Below are positions 7,193-15,687 of a DNA stretch of 64,000 nt, piece after piece. The translations under genes were made by a program, and so were the position numbers. The notes under the pieces are model-generated. The model saw only the letters and a program-made list of their open reading frames with translations, did not search any database and was not told where the DNA came from. Every line of letters begins with the position of its first letter. Position 1 is the first letter of the stretch. This stretch comes from Paenarthrobacter ureafaciens (lineage in GTDB: Bacteria; Actinomycetota; Actinomycetes; Actinomycetales; Micrococcaceae): positions 620,001 to 684,000 of the forward strand of contig NZ_SBHM01000006.1 in assembly GCF_004028095.1 (NCBI RefSeq). The letters run 5' to 3'.

Positions 7193-8050
7193 TTGAGCGA
7201 AAGCAGTGGAGGATTCATCCGCAAAATGTTCGCGAACGACATCGCAACCGACCTGGCCGAAGGCCGTGTCCTGGAGTTGGCAGAACTCTATGCCTTGGAC
7301 GCTGTTACGGATTCCGAACGTGCTTTGATCGATGACTACATCAAGGACGCTCCCGAAGGACCTGAGTTCCTTGAGCGCGTCCGGCAGGCCCGGGAAACAT
7401 TGGCCATCAGTTTTACCGCCGAAGAAGAGCCCCCGGCCCGCCTGTTCCACGACTTGATGGAAAAGATCGCCCACGAGCCCCGCGCCCAGGGAGTTGACGC
7501 CGAACAAGGGCCGGGCGCAGCTGTGGTGGTTGACAAACCTGCAGCACCGGCCGCCGTCGCGGATCTTGACGAAGCACGGACCAAACGCGCCGAAAGACGT
7601 CGCCTTGGGGGTGCCCGTGGCTGGTTGATCGGAGCTGCAGCCGCAGCTGTCATCGCCGTGGCCGGCGTCGGCATCGGCGGCTACATGGCAGGCCAGAACG
7701 ATCCCGTCGCCCAGGTCCTCCAAGCCCAGGACGTGCAGAAGAAGACGGCCGACGTTCCCGGCGGCGGCACCGCCACCATCTCGGCGTCGTCTGCGAAAGA
7801 CTCCTTCGTGGTCCTTATGGACGGCGTAGCCCCTGCCCCATCAGGCAAGGTGTATCAGCTGTGGACCCTCCCCAAGGACGGTTCGGCTCCTGTCCCGCAA
7901 GGCACCATGGATGCCGAAACCCTCTCAAAGCCTGCTGTGGTGAAGGGACTTTCCGCGGCGTCTTCCGTGGCAATTACGGTGGAGCCCACCGGCGGATCGC
8001 AGGCCCCCACCAGCGACCCGGTCCTGGTGGTACCGCTCGGCTCCGCTTGA
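7193..8050 (+). CDS. rskA: Anti-sigma-K factor RskA-like membrane protein
   Basis: A 285-residue single-pass membrane protein expected to hold the upstream sigma factor inactive. The cytoplasmic part (residues 1-143) contains an anti-sigma-like helical region (ELAELYALDAV). The membrane helix is at about 144-166. The extracytoplasmic domain (about 175-285) carries RskA C-terminal features such as VLMDGVAPAPSGKVYQLW and TVEPTGGSQAPTSDPV. The start is TTG, one base after the sigma stop codon, with a G-rich ribosome-binding region inside the sigma gene, so translation is probably coupled. Release would depend on regulated proteolysis, as known for RskA. Confidence 0.85.
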   Translation: MSESSGGFIRKMFANDIATDLAEGRVLELAELYALDAVTDSERALIDDYIKDAPEGPEFLERVRQARETLAISFTAEEEPPARLFHDLMEKIAHEPRAQGVDAEQGPGAAVVVDKPAAPAAVADLDEARTKRAERRRLGGARGWLIGAAAAAVIAVAGVGIGGYMAGQNDPVAQVLQAQDVQKKTADVPGGGTATISASSAKDSFVVLMDGVAPAPSGKVYQLWTLPKDGSAPVPQGTMDAETLSKPAVVKGLSAASSVAITVEPTGGSQAPTSDPVLVVPLGSA

Positions 8051-8069
8051 TTGCAGGCACCCGCCCGCG

Positions 8070-8603
8070 TCAGCCCGCGCCGGCGCCAACCGGGTGGAGA
8101 CCAAGGCGTTCGATGACCTCGTCCGCCTCTTCGGCGGGCGAGGCCGAAACACACAGCGAAACGTAGTTCTCGTCCTCGGTCGGTTCTTCGAGCGCTTCGA
8201 ACTGCGATTCAAGGAGGGACGTCGGCATGAAATGACCGTGCCGGGAAGCAAGCCGGTCCGAGATCCTGTCCTTGCTGCCTTGCAGGAACACGAAGACCAC
8301 GCCCTCGCCCCGGAGGACGTCCCGGTACTTCTTCTTCAGGGCGGAGCACGTAATGATGGCCGGAGTGCCTGCGGCAGTGTGCGCTTTGATCCAGTCCGCG
8401 ATGGTGCCGAGCCACGGCCAGCGGTCCTCGTCAGTGAGCGCCTGTCCCGCGTGCATCTTTGCCACATTTGCTTCCGGATGCAGGTCGTCGCCCTCGGCCA
8501 GGTCCCAGCCAAGCTTGCCTGCGAGCACGCCCGCTACCGTCGACTTGCCGGAACCGGAGACCCCCATGATCACCAGAACGGGCTGTTGTGCAGTCTTCGC
8601 CAT
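8070..8603 (-). CDS. gntK: Gluconokinase
   Basis: A 177-residue kinase that phosphorylates D-gluconate to 6-phosphogluconate with ATP, feeding the pentose phosphate pathway. The P-loop is GVSGSGKST near residue 15, followed by EGDDLHPEANVAKMHAGQALTD, the GntK substrate region. ITCSALKKKYRDVLRG and SRHGHFMPTSLLESQFEALE are also typical. The ATG at 8603 has GAGGAAGG upstream; an adjacent TTG is less likely. No gluconate transporter or regulator lies beside it; its neighbours are an anti-sigma gene (convergent) and a deacetylase. Confidence 0.93.
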   Translation of the reverse strand: MAKTAQQPVLVIMGVSGSGKSTVAGVLAGKLGWDLAEGDDLHPEANVAKMHAGQALTDEDRWPWLGTIADWIKAHTAAGTPAIITCSALKKKYRDVLRGEGVVFVFLQGSKDRISDRLASRHGHFMPTSLLESQFEALEEPTEDENYVSLCVSASPAEEADEVIERLGLHPVGAGAG

Positions 8604-8677
8604 CAAAGTCCGCCTTCCTCAAATAAATATGATTTAACCGAGGTCAAGCATATGGCAGGGGTTACATCAGGGCAATA

Positions 8678-9457
8678 TCAGAACCCTGCTATGGTGCTGT
8701 TTCCGTTGACAGCCACCACGTGGAACGCCTCAGCACTCCGGCCTTCAGGGAAGCCCGCGCGTCCTCCGTTCGCGATCAGGTTGTTCCGCACCACGCGTTC
8801 CATGTGCGCCACGTCGGGATGCTGGCTCGCATGGATCCGGATGGCCGCCAGCTTCGAGTCCACGTGGTCCGTGACGTCAACAAAGTGGTTTTCCAGCGAT
8901 CCGGGGCTGGAAATGAACCATAGCCAGGGCAGCTTGTAAGCCTCTAGGCCGGCCTCGGCGAGTTCCGGGTAGGCGAACGGGTTCTCTACCGCAGGATAGA
9001 TTGCCCGTGTCACGGCCTCGCCCGCTGCCAGATGGTCGGGGTGGCTCTTCTGGATCCGGTCCCAGTTCCGTTCAGGGTGCATCGTCAGGACAATCTGGGG
9101 ACGGATCCGGCGGATCAGTTCCACCACCCGCCTGATGACCTCGTGTGTCGGCTCCAAGTACCCGTCCCGCTCATGCAGGTAGTGGATATCCTGCACTCCT
9201 ACCAGGGAAGCCGCGTGCCGTTGTTCCTCGGCCCGGAGCCCAATGATGCGCTCACGGTCCACGGGATCAAACCCGCCCGCGTCACCGTCGGTCATGATGC
9301 AGTAACTTACCTGGACGCCCGCAGCGGTCCAGGCAGCAATGGTGCCGGCAGCTCCGAAGTCGATGTCATCCGGGTGGGCAGTAAAACAAAGCACCCGCTC
9401 AACGCGCTCCGTGGAGGCATTGAACGGGCTCTTCGATGACGAAACGTCAAAAGCCAA
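8678..9457 (-). CDS. PIG-L family deacetylase
   Basis: A 259-residue zinc-dependent N-deacetylase (LmbE/PIG-L fold). The metal-binding motif AHPDD is about 30 residues from the chosen start, and a second metal motif HPDH lies in QKSHPDHLAAGEAV. FDPVDRERIIGLRAEEQRHAA and HYLHERDGYL are typical. The family includes the MshB and Mca enzymes of mycothiol metabolism and N-acetylglucosaminyl deacetylases; the substrate here is not clear. The start is a TTG three bases after the etfA stop codon, with GGAAGGG about eight bases upstream. It is thus probably the third gene of an etfB-etfA operon. Confidence 0.82.
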   Translation of the reverse strand: MAFDVSSSKSPFNASTERVERVLCFTAHPDDIDFGAAGTIAAWTAAGVQVSYCIMTDGDAGGFDPVDRERIIGLRAEEQRHAASLVGVQDIHYLHERDGYLEPTHEVIRRVVELIRRIRPQIVLTMHPERNWDRIQKSHPDHLAAGEAVTRAIYPAVENPFAYPELAEAGLEAYKLPWLWFISSPGSLENHFVDVTDHVDSKLAAIRIHASQHPDVAHMERVVRNNLIANGGRAGFPEGRSAEAFHVVAVNGNSTIAGF

Positions 9458-9461
9458 GGAA

Positions 9462-10415
9462 CTAGCCCTTCCGCTTCTTGATCTCGGCTGTAGCCTGGGG
9501 CAGGACCTTGAAGAGGTCTCCAACGATCCCGAAGTCGGCGATCTCGAACACCGGAGATTCGGCATCCTTGTTGATGGCCACGATTACCTTGGAGGTCTGC
9601 ATGCCGGCCTTCTGCTGGATCGCTCCGGAGATACCCGCAGAGATGTAGAGCTGTGGCGAGACGGTGACGCCGGTCTGGCCCACTTGGGCGTCGTGGCCGA
9701 TCCAACCGGCATCCGTTGCGGCTCGTGAAGCGCCAACGGCAGCCCCCAGGACGTCCGCCAGTTCCTCCAGCGGTCCGAAGTCGCCATCAACACCGCGGCC
9801 ACCTGCCACCACGATCCGGGCCTCGCTCAGGTCCGGACGGCCGGAGGCAGGCTTGGCCTCGCGGGATGAGATGCGCGCTGCCGCCGCGGTAGCGTCGGCC
9901 GGAACTTCCACCTTGGCAACCTCCGGCGTGGTAGCGGTATCTGCAGGCTGCGGTTCAATCAAGTTCGCCTTGACAGTCAGCACGGCAACTGGCGTCGTGG
10001 CCTTGGCGGAGGTGTTGTAGGAGCCGGCCAGGACAGACTTATGGGCTGTCCCATCGGCTTCCACGCCAACAACATCCGTGATGACTCCGGCGCTGAGCTT
10101 GATGCCCAGCCGCCCGGAGATCTCCTTGCCCTCCGGCGAGTTTTCGAGGAGCACGCGGGTTGCTCCCGAAGCCGCTACAGCGGCGGCAAGGTAAGCGGCC
10201 TTGGGCCCCACAAGGTAATCGCCCAGATCGTTCGACGACGGCTGGTACACGGCAGTGACGCCATAGGCGCCCAGGGTCGCCGCGGCGTCGTCGTTCAGTT
10301 CACCGTTGACCGCCACGGCGGTCTCCCCCAGCTGGCGGGCGAGAGTCAGGAGTTCCAGGCTGCTCTTCTTGAGCGATGCTCCCGGGTTGTCAATGAAAAC
10401 AAGTGCGTTTGCCAT
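9462..10415 (-). CDS. etfA: Electron transfer flavoprotein alpha subunit
   Basis: A 317-residue subunit that binds FAD and passes electrons from acyl-CoA and other dehydrogenases to the quinone pool with EtfB. The C-terminal FAD domain contains [32 protein letters not shown], the [21 protein letters not shown] segment and [26 protein letters not shown], all hallmark EtfA sequences. The start [10 protein letters not shown] is at ATG 10415. It lies 13 bp after etfB. No partner dehydrogenase or ETF:quinone oxidoreductase is in the window. Confidence 0.95.
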   Translation of the reverse strand: MANALVFIDNPGASLKKSSLELLTLARQLGETAVAVNGELNDDAAATLGAYGVTAVYQPSSNDLGDYLVGPKAAYLAAAVAASGATRVLLENSPEGKEISGRLGIKLSAGVITDVVGVEADGTAHKSVLAGSYNTSAKATTPVAVLTVKANLIEPQPADTATTPEVAKVEVPADATAAAARISSREAKPASGRPDLSEARIVVAGGRGVDGDFGPLEELADVLGAAVGASRAATDAGWIGHDAQVGQTGVTVSPQLYISAGISGAIQQKAGMQTSKVIVAINKDAESPVFEIADFGIVGDLFKVLPQATAEIKKRKG

Positions 10416-10428
10416 GTGTGCAGTCCTC

Positions 10429-11244
10429 TTAGAGCAGCTTCTGTGCGGCCAGGAAGTCGACCAGCTTGATGCCGGCGTCGCCTTCGTCATTGATGATGGT
10501 GCCTGCTGTCCGCGGCGGCCGGGCCTCTGCCGTTTCCACCACGGTCCAGGATCCGGCGAGACCCACCTGGGAGGCATCAACTCCAACGTCGGCCAGCGTC
10601 AGGGACGCGATCTTCTTCTTCTTGGCGGCCAGGATGCCCTTGAAGTTGGGGTACCGGGGCTCGTTGATCTGATCGGTGACAGAGACGAGCGCGGGCAGCT
10701 GCGCTTCCACTGTTTCCGAGTGCGTCCCCGCATCCCGGCGTGCCACGGCAGTGCGGCCGTTGACCTCCAATGTGGAGGCGAAGGTGAGCTGCGGGAGGCC
10801 GAGGCGCTCGGCCAGCTGCGCGGGAACCAAGGACGTCTCCCCGTCCGTGGAAGCCATGCCCGTCAGGACCAGGTCCACGGGACGTCCGTCGGAGGAGATG
10901 TGGCGGATGGCGGCGGCAAGGGCCAAGGACGTGGCAGCGGCGTCGGATCCTGCCAAGGCGTCATCGCTCAGGTGCACTCCGGAGTAGGCACCGATCTGCA
11001 GCGACTTCTTGACGGAGTTCACGGCCCCGGAGGGCCCCATGCTCAGTGCGATGACCTCGTTGCCGGCCTTGGCGCCGCCGCGTTCCTCAGCAAGTTGCAG
11101 CGCGGCCTCGAGGGCGTATTCATCCAGTTCGGACAAGATACTTTCGTCACGGTCCGTGGTGTTGCCCGGTCCTGTGATGTGCCGGTCGAACTGGGCGTCC
11201 GGGACGTGCTTGACCAGAACGACAATCTTCAATGTCTCTTCCAC
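10429..11244 (-). CDS. etfB: Electron transfer flavoprotein beta subunit
   Basis: The AMP-binding partner of EtfA. Visible motifs are KIVVLVKHVPD at the start, DEYALEAALQLAEE, VIALSMGP, DLVLTGMASTDGETSLVPAQLAE (family signature region) and the C-terminal PRYPNFKGILAAKKKKI. Two starts are possible: GTG 11244 (271 residues) or TTG 11232, which has GGAAGAG only three bases upstream. First gene of the etfB-etfA-deacetylase unit; its promoter should lie in the 256-bp gap before the HtrA gene. Confidence 0.94.
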   Translation of the reverse strand: MEETLKIVVLVKHVPDAQFDRHITGPGNTTDRDESILSELDEYALEAALQLAEERGGAKAGNEVIALSMGPSGAVNSVKKSLQIGAYSGVHLSDDALAGSDAAATSLALAAAIRHISSDGRPVDLVLTGMASTDGETSLVPAQLAERLGLPQLTFASTLEVNGRTAVARRDAGTHSETVEAQLPALVSVTDQINEPRYPNFKGILAAKKKKIASLTLADVGVDASQVGLAGSWTVVETAEARPPRTAGTIINDEGDAGIKLVDFLAAQKLL

Positions 11245-11418
11245 TGTCTTCGAAGCAGCCTTCCATGCTTGTGGACGGCCAACCGCAGTAAACGTGGCCG
11301 TGAAACGCCCAAACGCGTGGGCTCCCCCTAGCTAAGCATATTGCCCGCAAAAAACCATTGCGGGGTTAACTCCTGTTTCAGGATCGGTCCTCGCCCGCGG
11401 CCGACGCCCGGAGCGGGA

Positions 11419-11453
11419 GGGCACCATGGGTTGGTTGCCAACCGCAGGTGCCC
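11419..11453. other. Strong stem-loop in the etfB-htrA intergenic region
   Basis: GGGCACC (11419-11425) pairs with GGTGCCC (11447-11453). Inside this, GGTTGG (11429-11434) pairs with CCAACC (11438-11443) around a TTG loop, leaving a 3x3 internal loop. No T-run follows on either strand, so it is a weak candidate for an intrinsic terminator of the minus-strand htrA gene. It may act as an mRNA 3'-end stabiliser. Confidence 0.45.
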
Positions 11454-11465
11454 CCCGCCGTCGTA

Positions 11466-11499
11466 CTTTACGTTGGGTCCAGCTTTACGTTGGGCCCGG
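11466..11499. repeat. 17-bp direct repeat, two copies, just downstream of htrA
   Basis: Two adjacent 17-bp units share CTTTACGTTGGG (11466-11477 and 11483-11494) and differ at two positions. The pair starts one base after the htrA stop codon. Function unknown. Confidence 0.6.
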
Positions 11500-11500
11500 C

Positions 11501-13189
11501 CTACTTGGCGGCGTCGAGCGTAACGTCGACTTCCTGTGACTGGCCGTTGCGTTCGATGGTGACCTTGACCTTGGCACCGGCCGGCTGTTCGCGGACGGCG
11601 GCAGTCAGCTGGTTGGGGTCGCTGATGGCGTAGTCGCCGAACTTGGTGACGACGTCCCCTACCTTGATGCCGGCCTTGGCGGCCGCCGAGTCCGCGGTCA
11701 CTGAAGCGACTTCTGCGCCCACCGAGAAACCGGAATTGCCGCCCGTGGACGACTTTGACCTGACCGACACGCCAAACTGTCCGTGGCTGGCCTTCCCGTT
11801 GTCGATGATTTCCTGGGCAATCCGCTTCGCGTGGTTGATCGGCACACTGAACCCAACACCGATGTTGCCGGTCGAAGAATCGGAATTGCCGCTGCCAGCC
11901 GAGGCGATGGCGACGTTGACGCCGATGATCTCGCCCTTGCTGTTGACCAAGGCGCCGCCGGAGTTGCCCGGATTGATGGCGGCGTCCGTCTGGATCACGT
12001 TGATGGCAATCGATCCCTCGTTCGCCGAGCGCTGGCTCTGGCCGCCGTTCGGCGGAGCGAACTGGAAGCCCTCGTCGTTGCCCTGGCTGTTGTCCGGCCC
12101 GTCCTCGGGAACGGCGGAAGAGGCAACGCTGATGGTCCGGTTGAGCGTTGAGACAATACCGTCGGTCACCGTGCCGGTGAGTCCAAGCGGCGAACCGATC
12201 GCGACGGCGGTGTCCCCCACGTTGATCTTGGAGGAATCACCCAGCGTGGCCGGCACCAGCCCGGAGGCGTCGGATACCTTGATGACCGCGAGATCGGACA
12301 GCGGGTCAGTGCCCACGATCGTGGCCTTCATGACCTTGCCGTCACTGGTACGAACTTCGATCGCGGCGTTGGACGTAGCGCCGTCCAGCGTCACCACATG
12401 GGTGTTGGTCAGGATGTGGCCCTGGTCATCAATGATGATGCCTGAGCCCGTGCCACCTTCATTACCGCTGGTGGCCTTGATGGTGACAACGCTGGGTGAC
12501 GCCTTTGCGGCAGCAGCCGTAATGACGTTGACGTCGTCCTTGTTGTTCACGATCAGGGTGCTGGACTGGCCGCTGCTGGAGGACGCCGTGGCAGGCTCAT
12601 CCATCAGCGCACTGGTACCAGCCACCACTCCGCCGCCCACGAGGCCCGCTGCCAGGATGCTGGCAACCAGCGTCCCGACGCCGAAGACCGGCTTGGCCTT
12701 CGTTTTCCCGGAGGGCTGCTGGCCAGGGGCGTGGTAAGTGCCTTGGCCCTGCTGTGCGTGGCTGCTGTTTGGGTCGTGGCCGCCGGTGGACTGTGCGCCG
12801 TAGAACGGGTGGCGCTGGGGGTACTCGGGCCGTTGCCCGGTAGCTGGGTAGCCTCCGCCGTACGGGGCCCGGTCCGAATGCTGGTAGCCTCCGGGCTGCG
12901 CTTGGCCGTGTTGGGGTTGACTGTGCTGTGACTGGCTTGTTTGGGGCTGGCCGTGCTGAGCCTGTCCGTATTGGGGCTGGGCGAACTGCGGGCCGGCGGC
13001 GGGGCGGCCTCCCTCGGCGCCCGGCTGGAACGCCGGCAAGGGGGCAGTGGGCTGGGCAGGAGCTCCGTAGCCGGAGCCGGCTGCGGGTTGCTGCCGGGTG
13101 GGGTTGGCATCGGAAGTGCCCGTACCGTCCCGTGGCGCCGAAGGCTCGCGGTTCTCCGGTGCATTTCCCTGAGCTGGGTTCTCCGTCAT
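11501..13189 (-). CDS. HtrA/DegP-type membrane serine protease with PDZ domain
   Basis: A 562-residue protease for misfolded envelope proteins. The first ~165 residues are cytoplasmic and very low in complexity, with Gln/His/Gly/Pro runs such as YGQAQHGQPQ. A membrane helix follows (GVGTLVASILAAGLVGGGVVAG). The trypsin-like domain holds the triad: His in LTNTHVV, Asp in DPLSDLAVI and Ser in NPGNSGGAL. A C-terminal PDZ domain (AGIKVGDVVTKFGDYAI) ends the protein. AAAGGA lies before the ATG. It is divergent from the TPM-domain and PspA genes, all three being envelope-linked. Confidence 0.92.
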   Translation of the reverse strand: MTENPAQGNAPENREPSAPRDGTGTSDANPTRQQPAAGSGYGAPAQPTAPLPAFQPGAEGGRPAAGPQFAQPQYGQAQHGQPQTSQSQHSQPQHGQAQPGGYQHSDRAPYGGGYPATGQRPEYPQRHPFYGAQSTGGHDPNSSHAQQGQGTYHAPGQQPSGKTKAKPVFGVGTLVASILAAGLVGGGVVAGTSALMDEPATASSSSGQSSTLIVNNKDDVNVITAAAAKASPSVVTIKATSGNEGGTGSGIIIDDQGHILTNTHVVTLDGATSNAAIEVRTSDGKVMKATIVGTDPLSDLAVIKVSDASGLVPATLGDSSKINVGDTAVAIGSPLGLTGTVTDGIVSTLNRTISVASSAVPEDGPDNSQGNDEGFQFAPPNGGQSQRSANEGSIAINVIQTDAAINPGNSGGALVNSKGEIIGVNVAIASAGSGNSDSSTGNIGVGFSVPINHAKRIAQEIIDNGKASHGQFGVSVRSKSSTGGNSGFSVGAEVASVTADSAAAKAGIKVGDVVTKFGDYAISDPNQLTAAVREQPAGAKVKVTIERNGQSQEVDVTLDAAK

Positions 13190-13522
13190 GGGGGTGTCCT
13201 TTCGTTCTGACCTACCTCAACTATGGACCCGTTGACTGGAACAATTTCGGACGTTTGCTGGGAGCTTACTGAAAGGCCACTTTCCTTCCCGGGAACACGC
13301 TGTCCCCACCGGCGCTGAAGGCTTCAACGCGCGGAACTTCGGGGTTTCTCCTGTATTTCGCTGGTGGCATATTCAGCCCTGTGGACGGGGTATGGGGTGC
13401 ACCATAGAATCAAGAGGAATTGCCACAGCGACCTGCGGCTTTACACCATGCGTGGGGGCGCTGAGCATTCTGTGACGATTGGTTCGCCCTGTTCCAGTCG
13501 CAGACGTGCTGAAGGGTTGCAC
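13190..13522. other. Divergent regulatory gap between htrA and the TPM gene
   Basis: No convincing coding sequence. It should hold both promoters. On the plus strand the best candidate is TGGACG (13382-13387), 17 nt, TAGAAT (13405-13410), giving a leader of about 105 nt before ATG 13523. For htrA no clear -35/-10 pair was found. An in-frame extension of the TPM gene to 13364 reads through this promoter and is not credible. Confidence 0.45.
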
Positions 13523-15565
13523 ATGCGGTCAATAGTGAAACGTGTACTCGCCGTGATTGGCGTGGCTGGAGTGCTGGCCCTCCCGGCCGGCTCGGCCTGG
13601 GCTGCGGACCCGGTCACCATTCCATCCGGCACAAACATCGTCGATGACGCCAACGTCCTTGGCAGCCGGAAGGGCGAGGTCCAGGACGCCATTCAGAAGA
13701 CGCTCAAGGACCACAAGTACAACCTCTACGTGGTGACGGTTAACTCCTTCGAGAACCCCTCCGATCCCAAGGCCTGGGGCGAGGCCGTGGCCGAGAAGAA
13801 GCAGATGGGCAAGGCGGACGTCGTCCTGGCGATATCGACTGCCGGCCAGTACTACTTCGCCCCGAATTCCCAGAGCTCTATCTACTCCAAGCGCACCAAC
13901 ATCACACAGAATGCCATTGTCGCGAACCTTGCCGGCGGCAAGAAGGACTACGCCCAGGCAGCCATTGACACCGCAGCCGCCATCGGCGACGCCGCCGGCG
14001 GCGGAAGCGGCACCGTTCCCAGTGGCAACAGCGGAGCCGGCGTCCTGGTGGGAGTCGGCGCTGTGGCCGTCGCCGGTGCTGGAACCTACCTGTACCTGCG
14101 GAATCGGCGCAAAAAGGCCGGCCAGTCTTCCGACGCCGGCTATGGTCCCCAGAGCGGGCAGCTGGACCCCTTGGCAGGCCTCAGCATCCCCGAGCTTCGC
14201 CAAAAGAGCGGATCGCTGCTGATCGAGGCGGATGACGCCATCAAGTCCAGCGAGCAGGAACTCGGTTTTGCGCAGGCACAGTATGGCGATGCAGCCATCG
14301 GCAACTTCACCAAGGCCTTGCAGGAAGCCAAGAACCACATGACGGAGTCGTTCAAGCTGCAGCAGCAGCTCGACGACCATATCCCCGACACCGAGGAACA
14401 GCAGCGGAGCTGGCTCGGCGAGATCATCCGTCGTTCCGAGGCCGCGCTGGCCTCCCTCCGTGACCAGAAAGCCGATTTCGATTCACTTCGCGAACTGGAG
14501 AAGAACGCTCCCCAGGCACTCGCGGCAGTAACGAACGGGGCACGGGAAGCGGACGCACGAATTGCCAGCGCCGAACAGTCTCTCGAGGCTCTTCGGACAA
14601 AGTACGCGGACTCCGCGTCGGCGCAGGTTTCCGACAACATCCTGCAGGCCAAGGAGCGGCTCGCGTTCGTCCAGAACGCGGCGGCAACAGCCCAGGAGAA
14701 ACTCGCTTCCGGCGAAAACAGCCTTGCTGCTGTTGCGGTGCGCGCCGCCGAAGAGAGCCTTCATCAGACCAACGTGCTGATCGACGCGATCTCCAAGACC
14801 GCCGGCAGCCTGGACGAAGCCCGGAACTCGCTCGAAAGCGCCGTGGCCGAAACCAGCCAGGACCTGGCGCAGGCAAGGGCAATGATCCAGTCCGGACAGC
14901 ACCCCGAGCTCGCCGGACCGGTAGCTGGCGTTGAAGCAGCCCTGGCGCAGGTCAAGAATGAAATCAGCAGCGGAAAGATCGATCCCATCGCAACCCTGAC
15001 GCGGGTGGAAACGGCGCATCAGGCCCTGGACCAGGCCCTCTCCGGCATCCGGGACCAACAGGAACAGGCGCGCCGCGCACAGTCCTCGTTGCAGCAGACC
15101 ATCATGGCTGCCCAAGCCCAGATCAGTGCAACCAGCGACTACATCACCGCACGCCGCGGTGGGGTCGGCACCGAGGCACGCACCCGGCTGGCAGAGGCCC
15201 AACGGAACCTGGATTACGCATTGTCCATCTCCCGCAATGATCCCGTCACTGCACTGACCTACGCACAGCAGGCACACTCGCTCGCGGCGCAGGCGGCACA
15301 GTTGGCACAGGCCGACGTCGACCACTTCGGCTACGCCGACCAGGGCTACGGCCGTGGCGGCATGTTCGGAGGCGGCGGAGGCGGCGGCGGACTTGGCGGC
15401 GCCATCCTGGGTGGCATCCTGATCAACTCCATCCTCAACGGCGGAGGCGGCGGATGGGGCGGTGGCCACAGCGACGGCGGCGGAGGAGGCTTCTTCGGTG
15501 GCGACTCCGGCGGCGGATGGGGCGGCGGAGGCGACTTCGGCGGAGGCGACTCCGGCAGCTTCTAG
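13523..15565 (+). CDS. TPM-domain protein with signal peptide, coiled coils and Gly-rich tail
   Basis: A 680-residue envelope protein. The signal peptide at residues 1-27 ends in SAWA. A TPM domain (about 30-150) contains IVDDANVLGS and VLAISTAGQYYFAP. A membrane helix (GVLVGVGAVAVAGAGTYLYL) is followed by a long cytoplasmic helical region rich in Ala/Gln/Glu that should form coiled coils. A 70-residue tail of Gly-Gly-Gly/Trp/Asp repeats ends in DSGSF. TPM proteins of this shape are common in actinobacteria next to PspA; their biochemical role is unsettled. GAAGGG stands six bases before the ATG. Confidence 0.85.
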   Translation: MRSIVKRVLAVIGVAGVLALPAGSAWAADPVTIPSGTNIVDDANVLGSRKGEVQDAIQKTLKDHKYNLYVVTVNSFENPSDPKAWGEAVAEKKQMGKADVVLAISTAGQYYFAPNSQSSIYSKRTNITQNAIVANLAGGKKDYAQAAIDTAAAIGDAAGGGSGTVPSGNSGAGVLVGVGAVAVAGAGTYLYLRNRRKKAGQSSDAGYGPQSGQLDPLAGLSIPELRQKSGSLLIEADDAIKSSEQELGFAQAQYGDAAIGNFTKALQEAKNHMTESFKLQQQLDDHIPDTEEQQRSWLGEIIRRSEAALASLRDQKADFDSLRELEKNAPQALAAVTNGAREADARIASAEQSLEALRTKYADSASAQVSDNILQAKERLAFVQNAAATAQEKLASGENSLAAVAVRAAEESLHQTNVLIDAISKTAGSLDEARNSLESAVAETSQDLAQARAMIQSGQHPELAGPVAGVEAALAQVKNEISSGKIDPIATLTRVETAHQALDQALSGIRDQQEQARRAQSSLQQTIMAAQAQISATSDYITARRGGVGTEARTRLAEAQRNLDYALSISRNDPVTALTYAQQAHSLAAQAAQLAQADVDHFGYADQGYGRGGMFGGGGGGGGLGGAILGGILINSILNGGGGGWGGGHSDGGGGGFFGGDSGGGWGGGGDFGGGDSGSF

Positions 15566-15637
15566 GCAACACAAACTGGTTCCCGCCACCACGAACCAGG
15601 TGGGCCCCTGGCCCCATTCACCTAAGCGGTACAACAA

Positions 15638-15666
15638 CTGATCACTGATTTCAGTGGCTTCCACTG
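15638..15666 (+). promoter_or_regulatory. Alternative hairpins in the pspA leader
   Basis: CACTGA-TT-TCAGTG (15643-15656) and CAGTGG-CTT-CCACTG (15652-15666) share bases and cannot form together. The second ends just before the ACGAAAGG ribosome-binding region of pspA. The 11-mer CTGATCACTGA (15638-15648) recurs after the gene. Regulatory meaning is speculative. Confidence 0.35.
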
Positions 15667-15687
15667 AGCAGGACGAAAGGCAACACC

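Noticed and set aside
5761..7242. A 493-codon open frame on the minus strand opposite trmL and the sigma gene
   Set aside because: It is antisense to two genes with clear motifs, has no recognisable domain, and its composition is that of a GC-rich shadow frame.
12600..13180. The HtrA N-terminal Gln/His/Pro stretch as a separate repeat element
   Set aside because: It is degenerate low-complexity coding sequence in frame with the protease, without a regular DNA repeat unit.
13364..13522. A 53-residue N-terminal extension of the TPM protein
   Set aside because: The signal peptide starts at ATG 13523 with its own ribosome-binding site, and the extension overlaps the predicted promoter.
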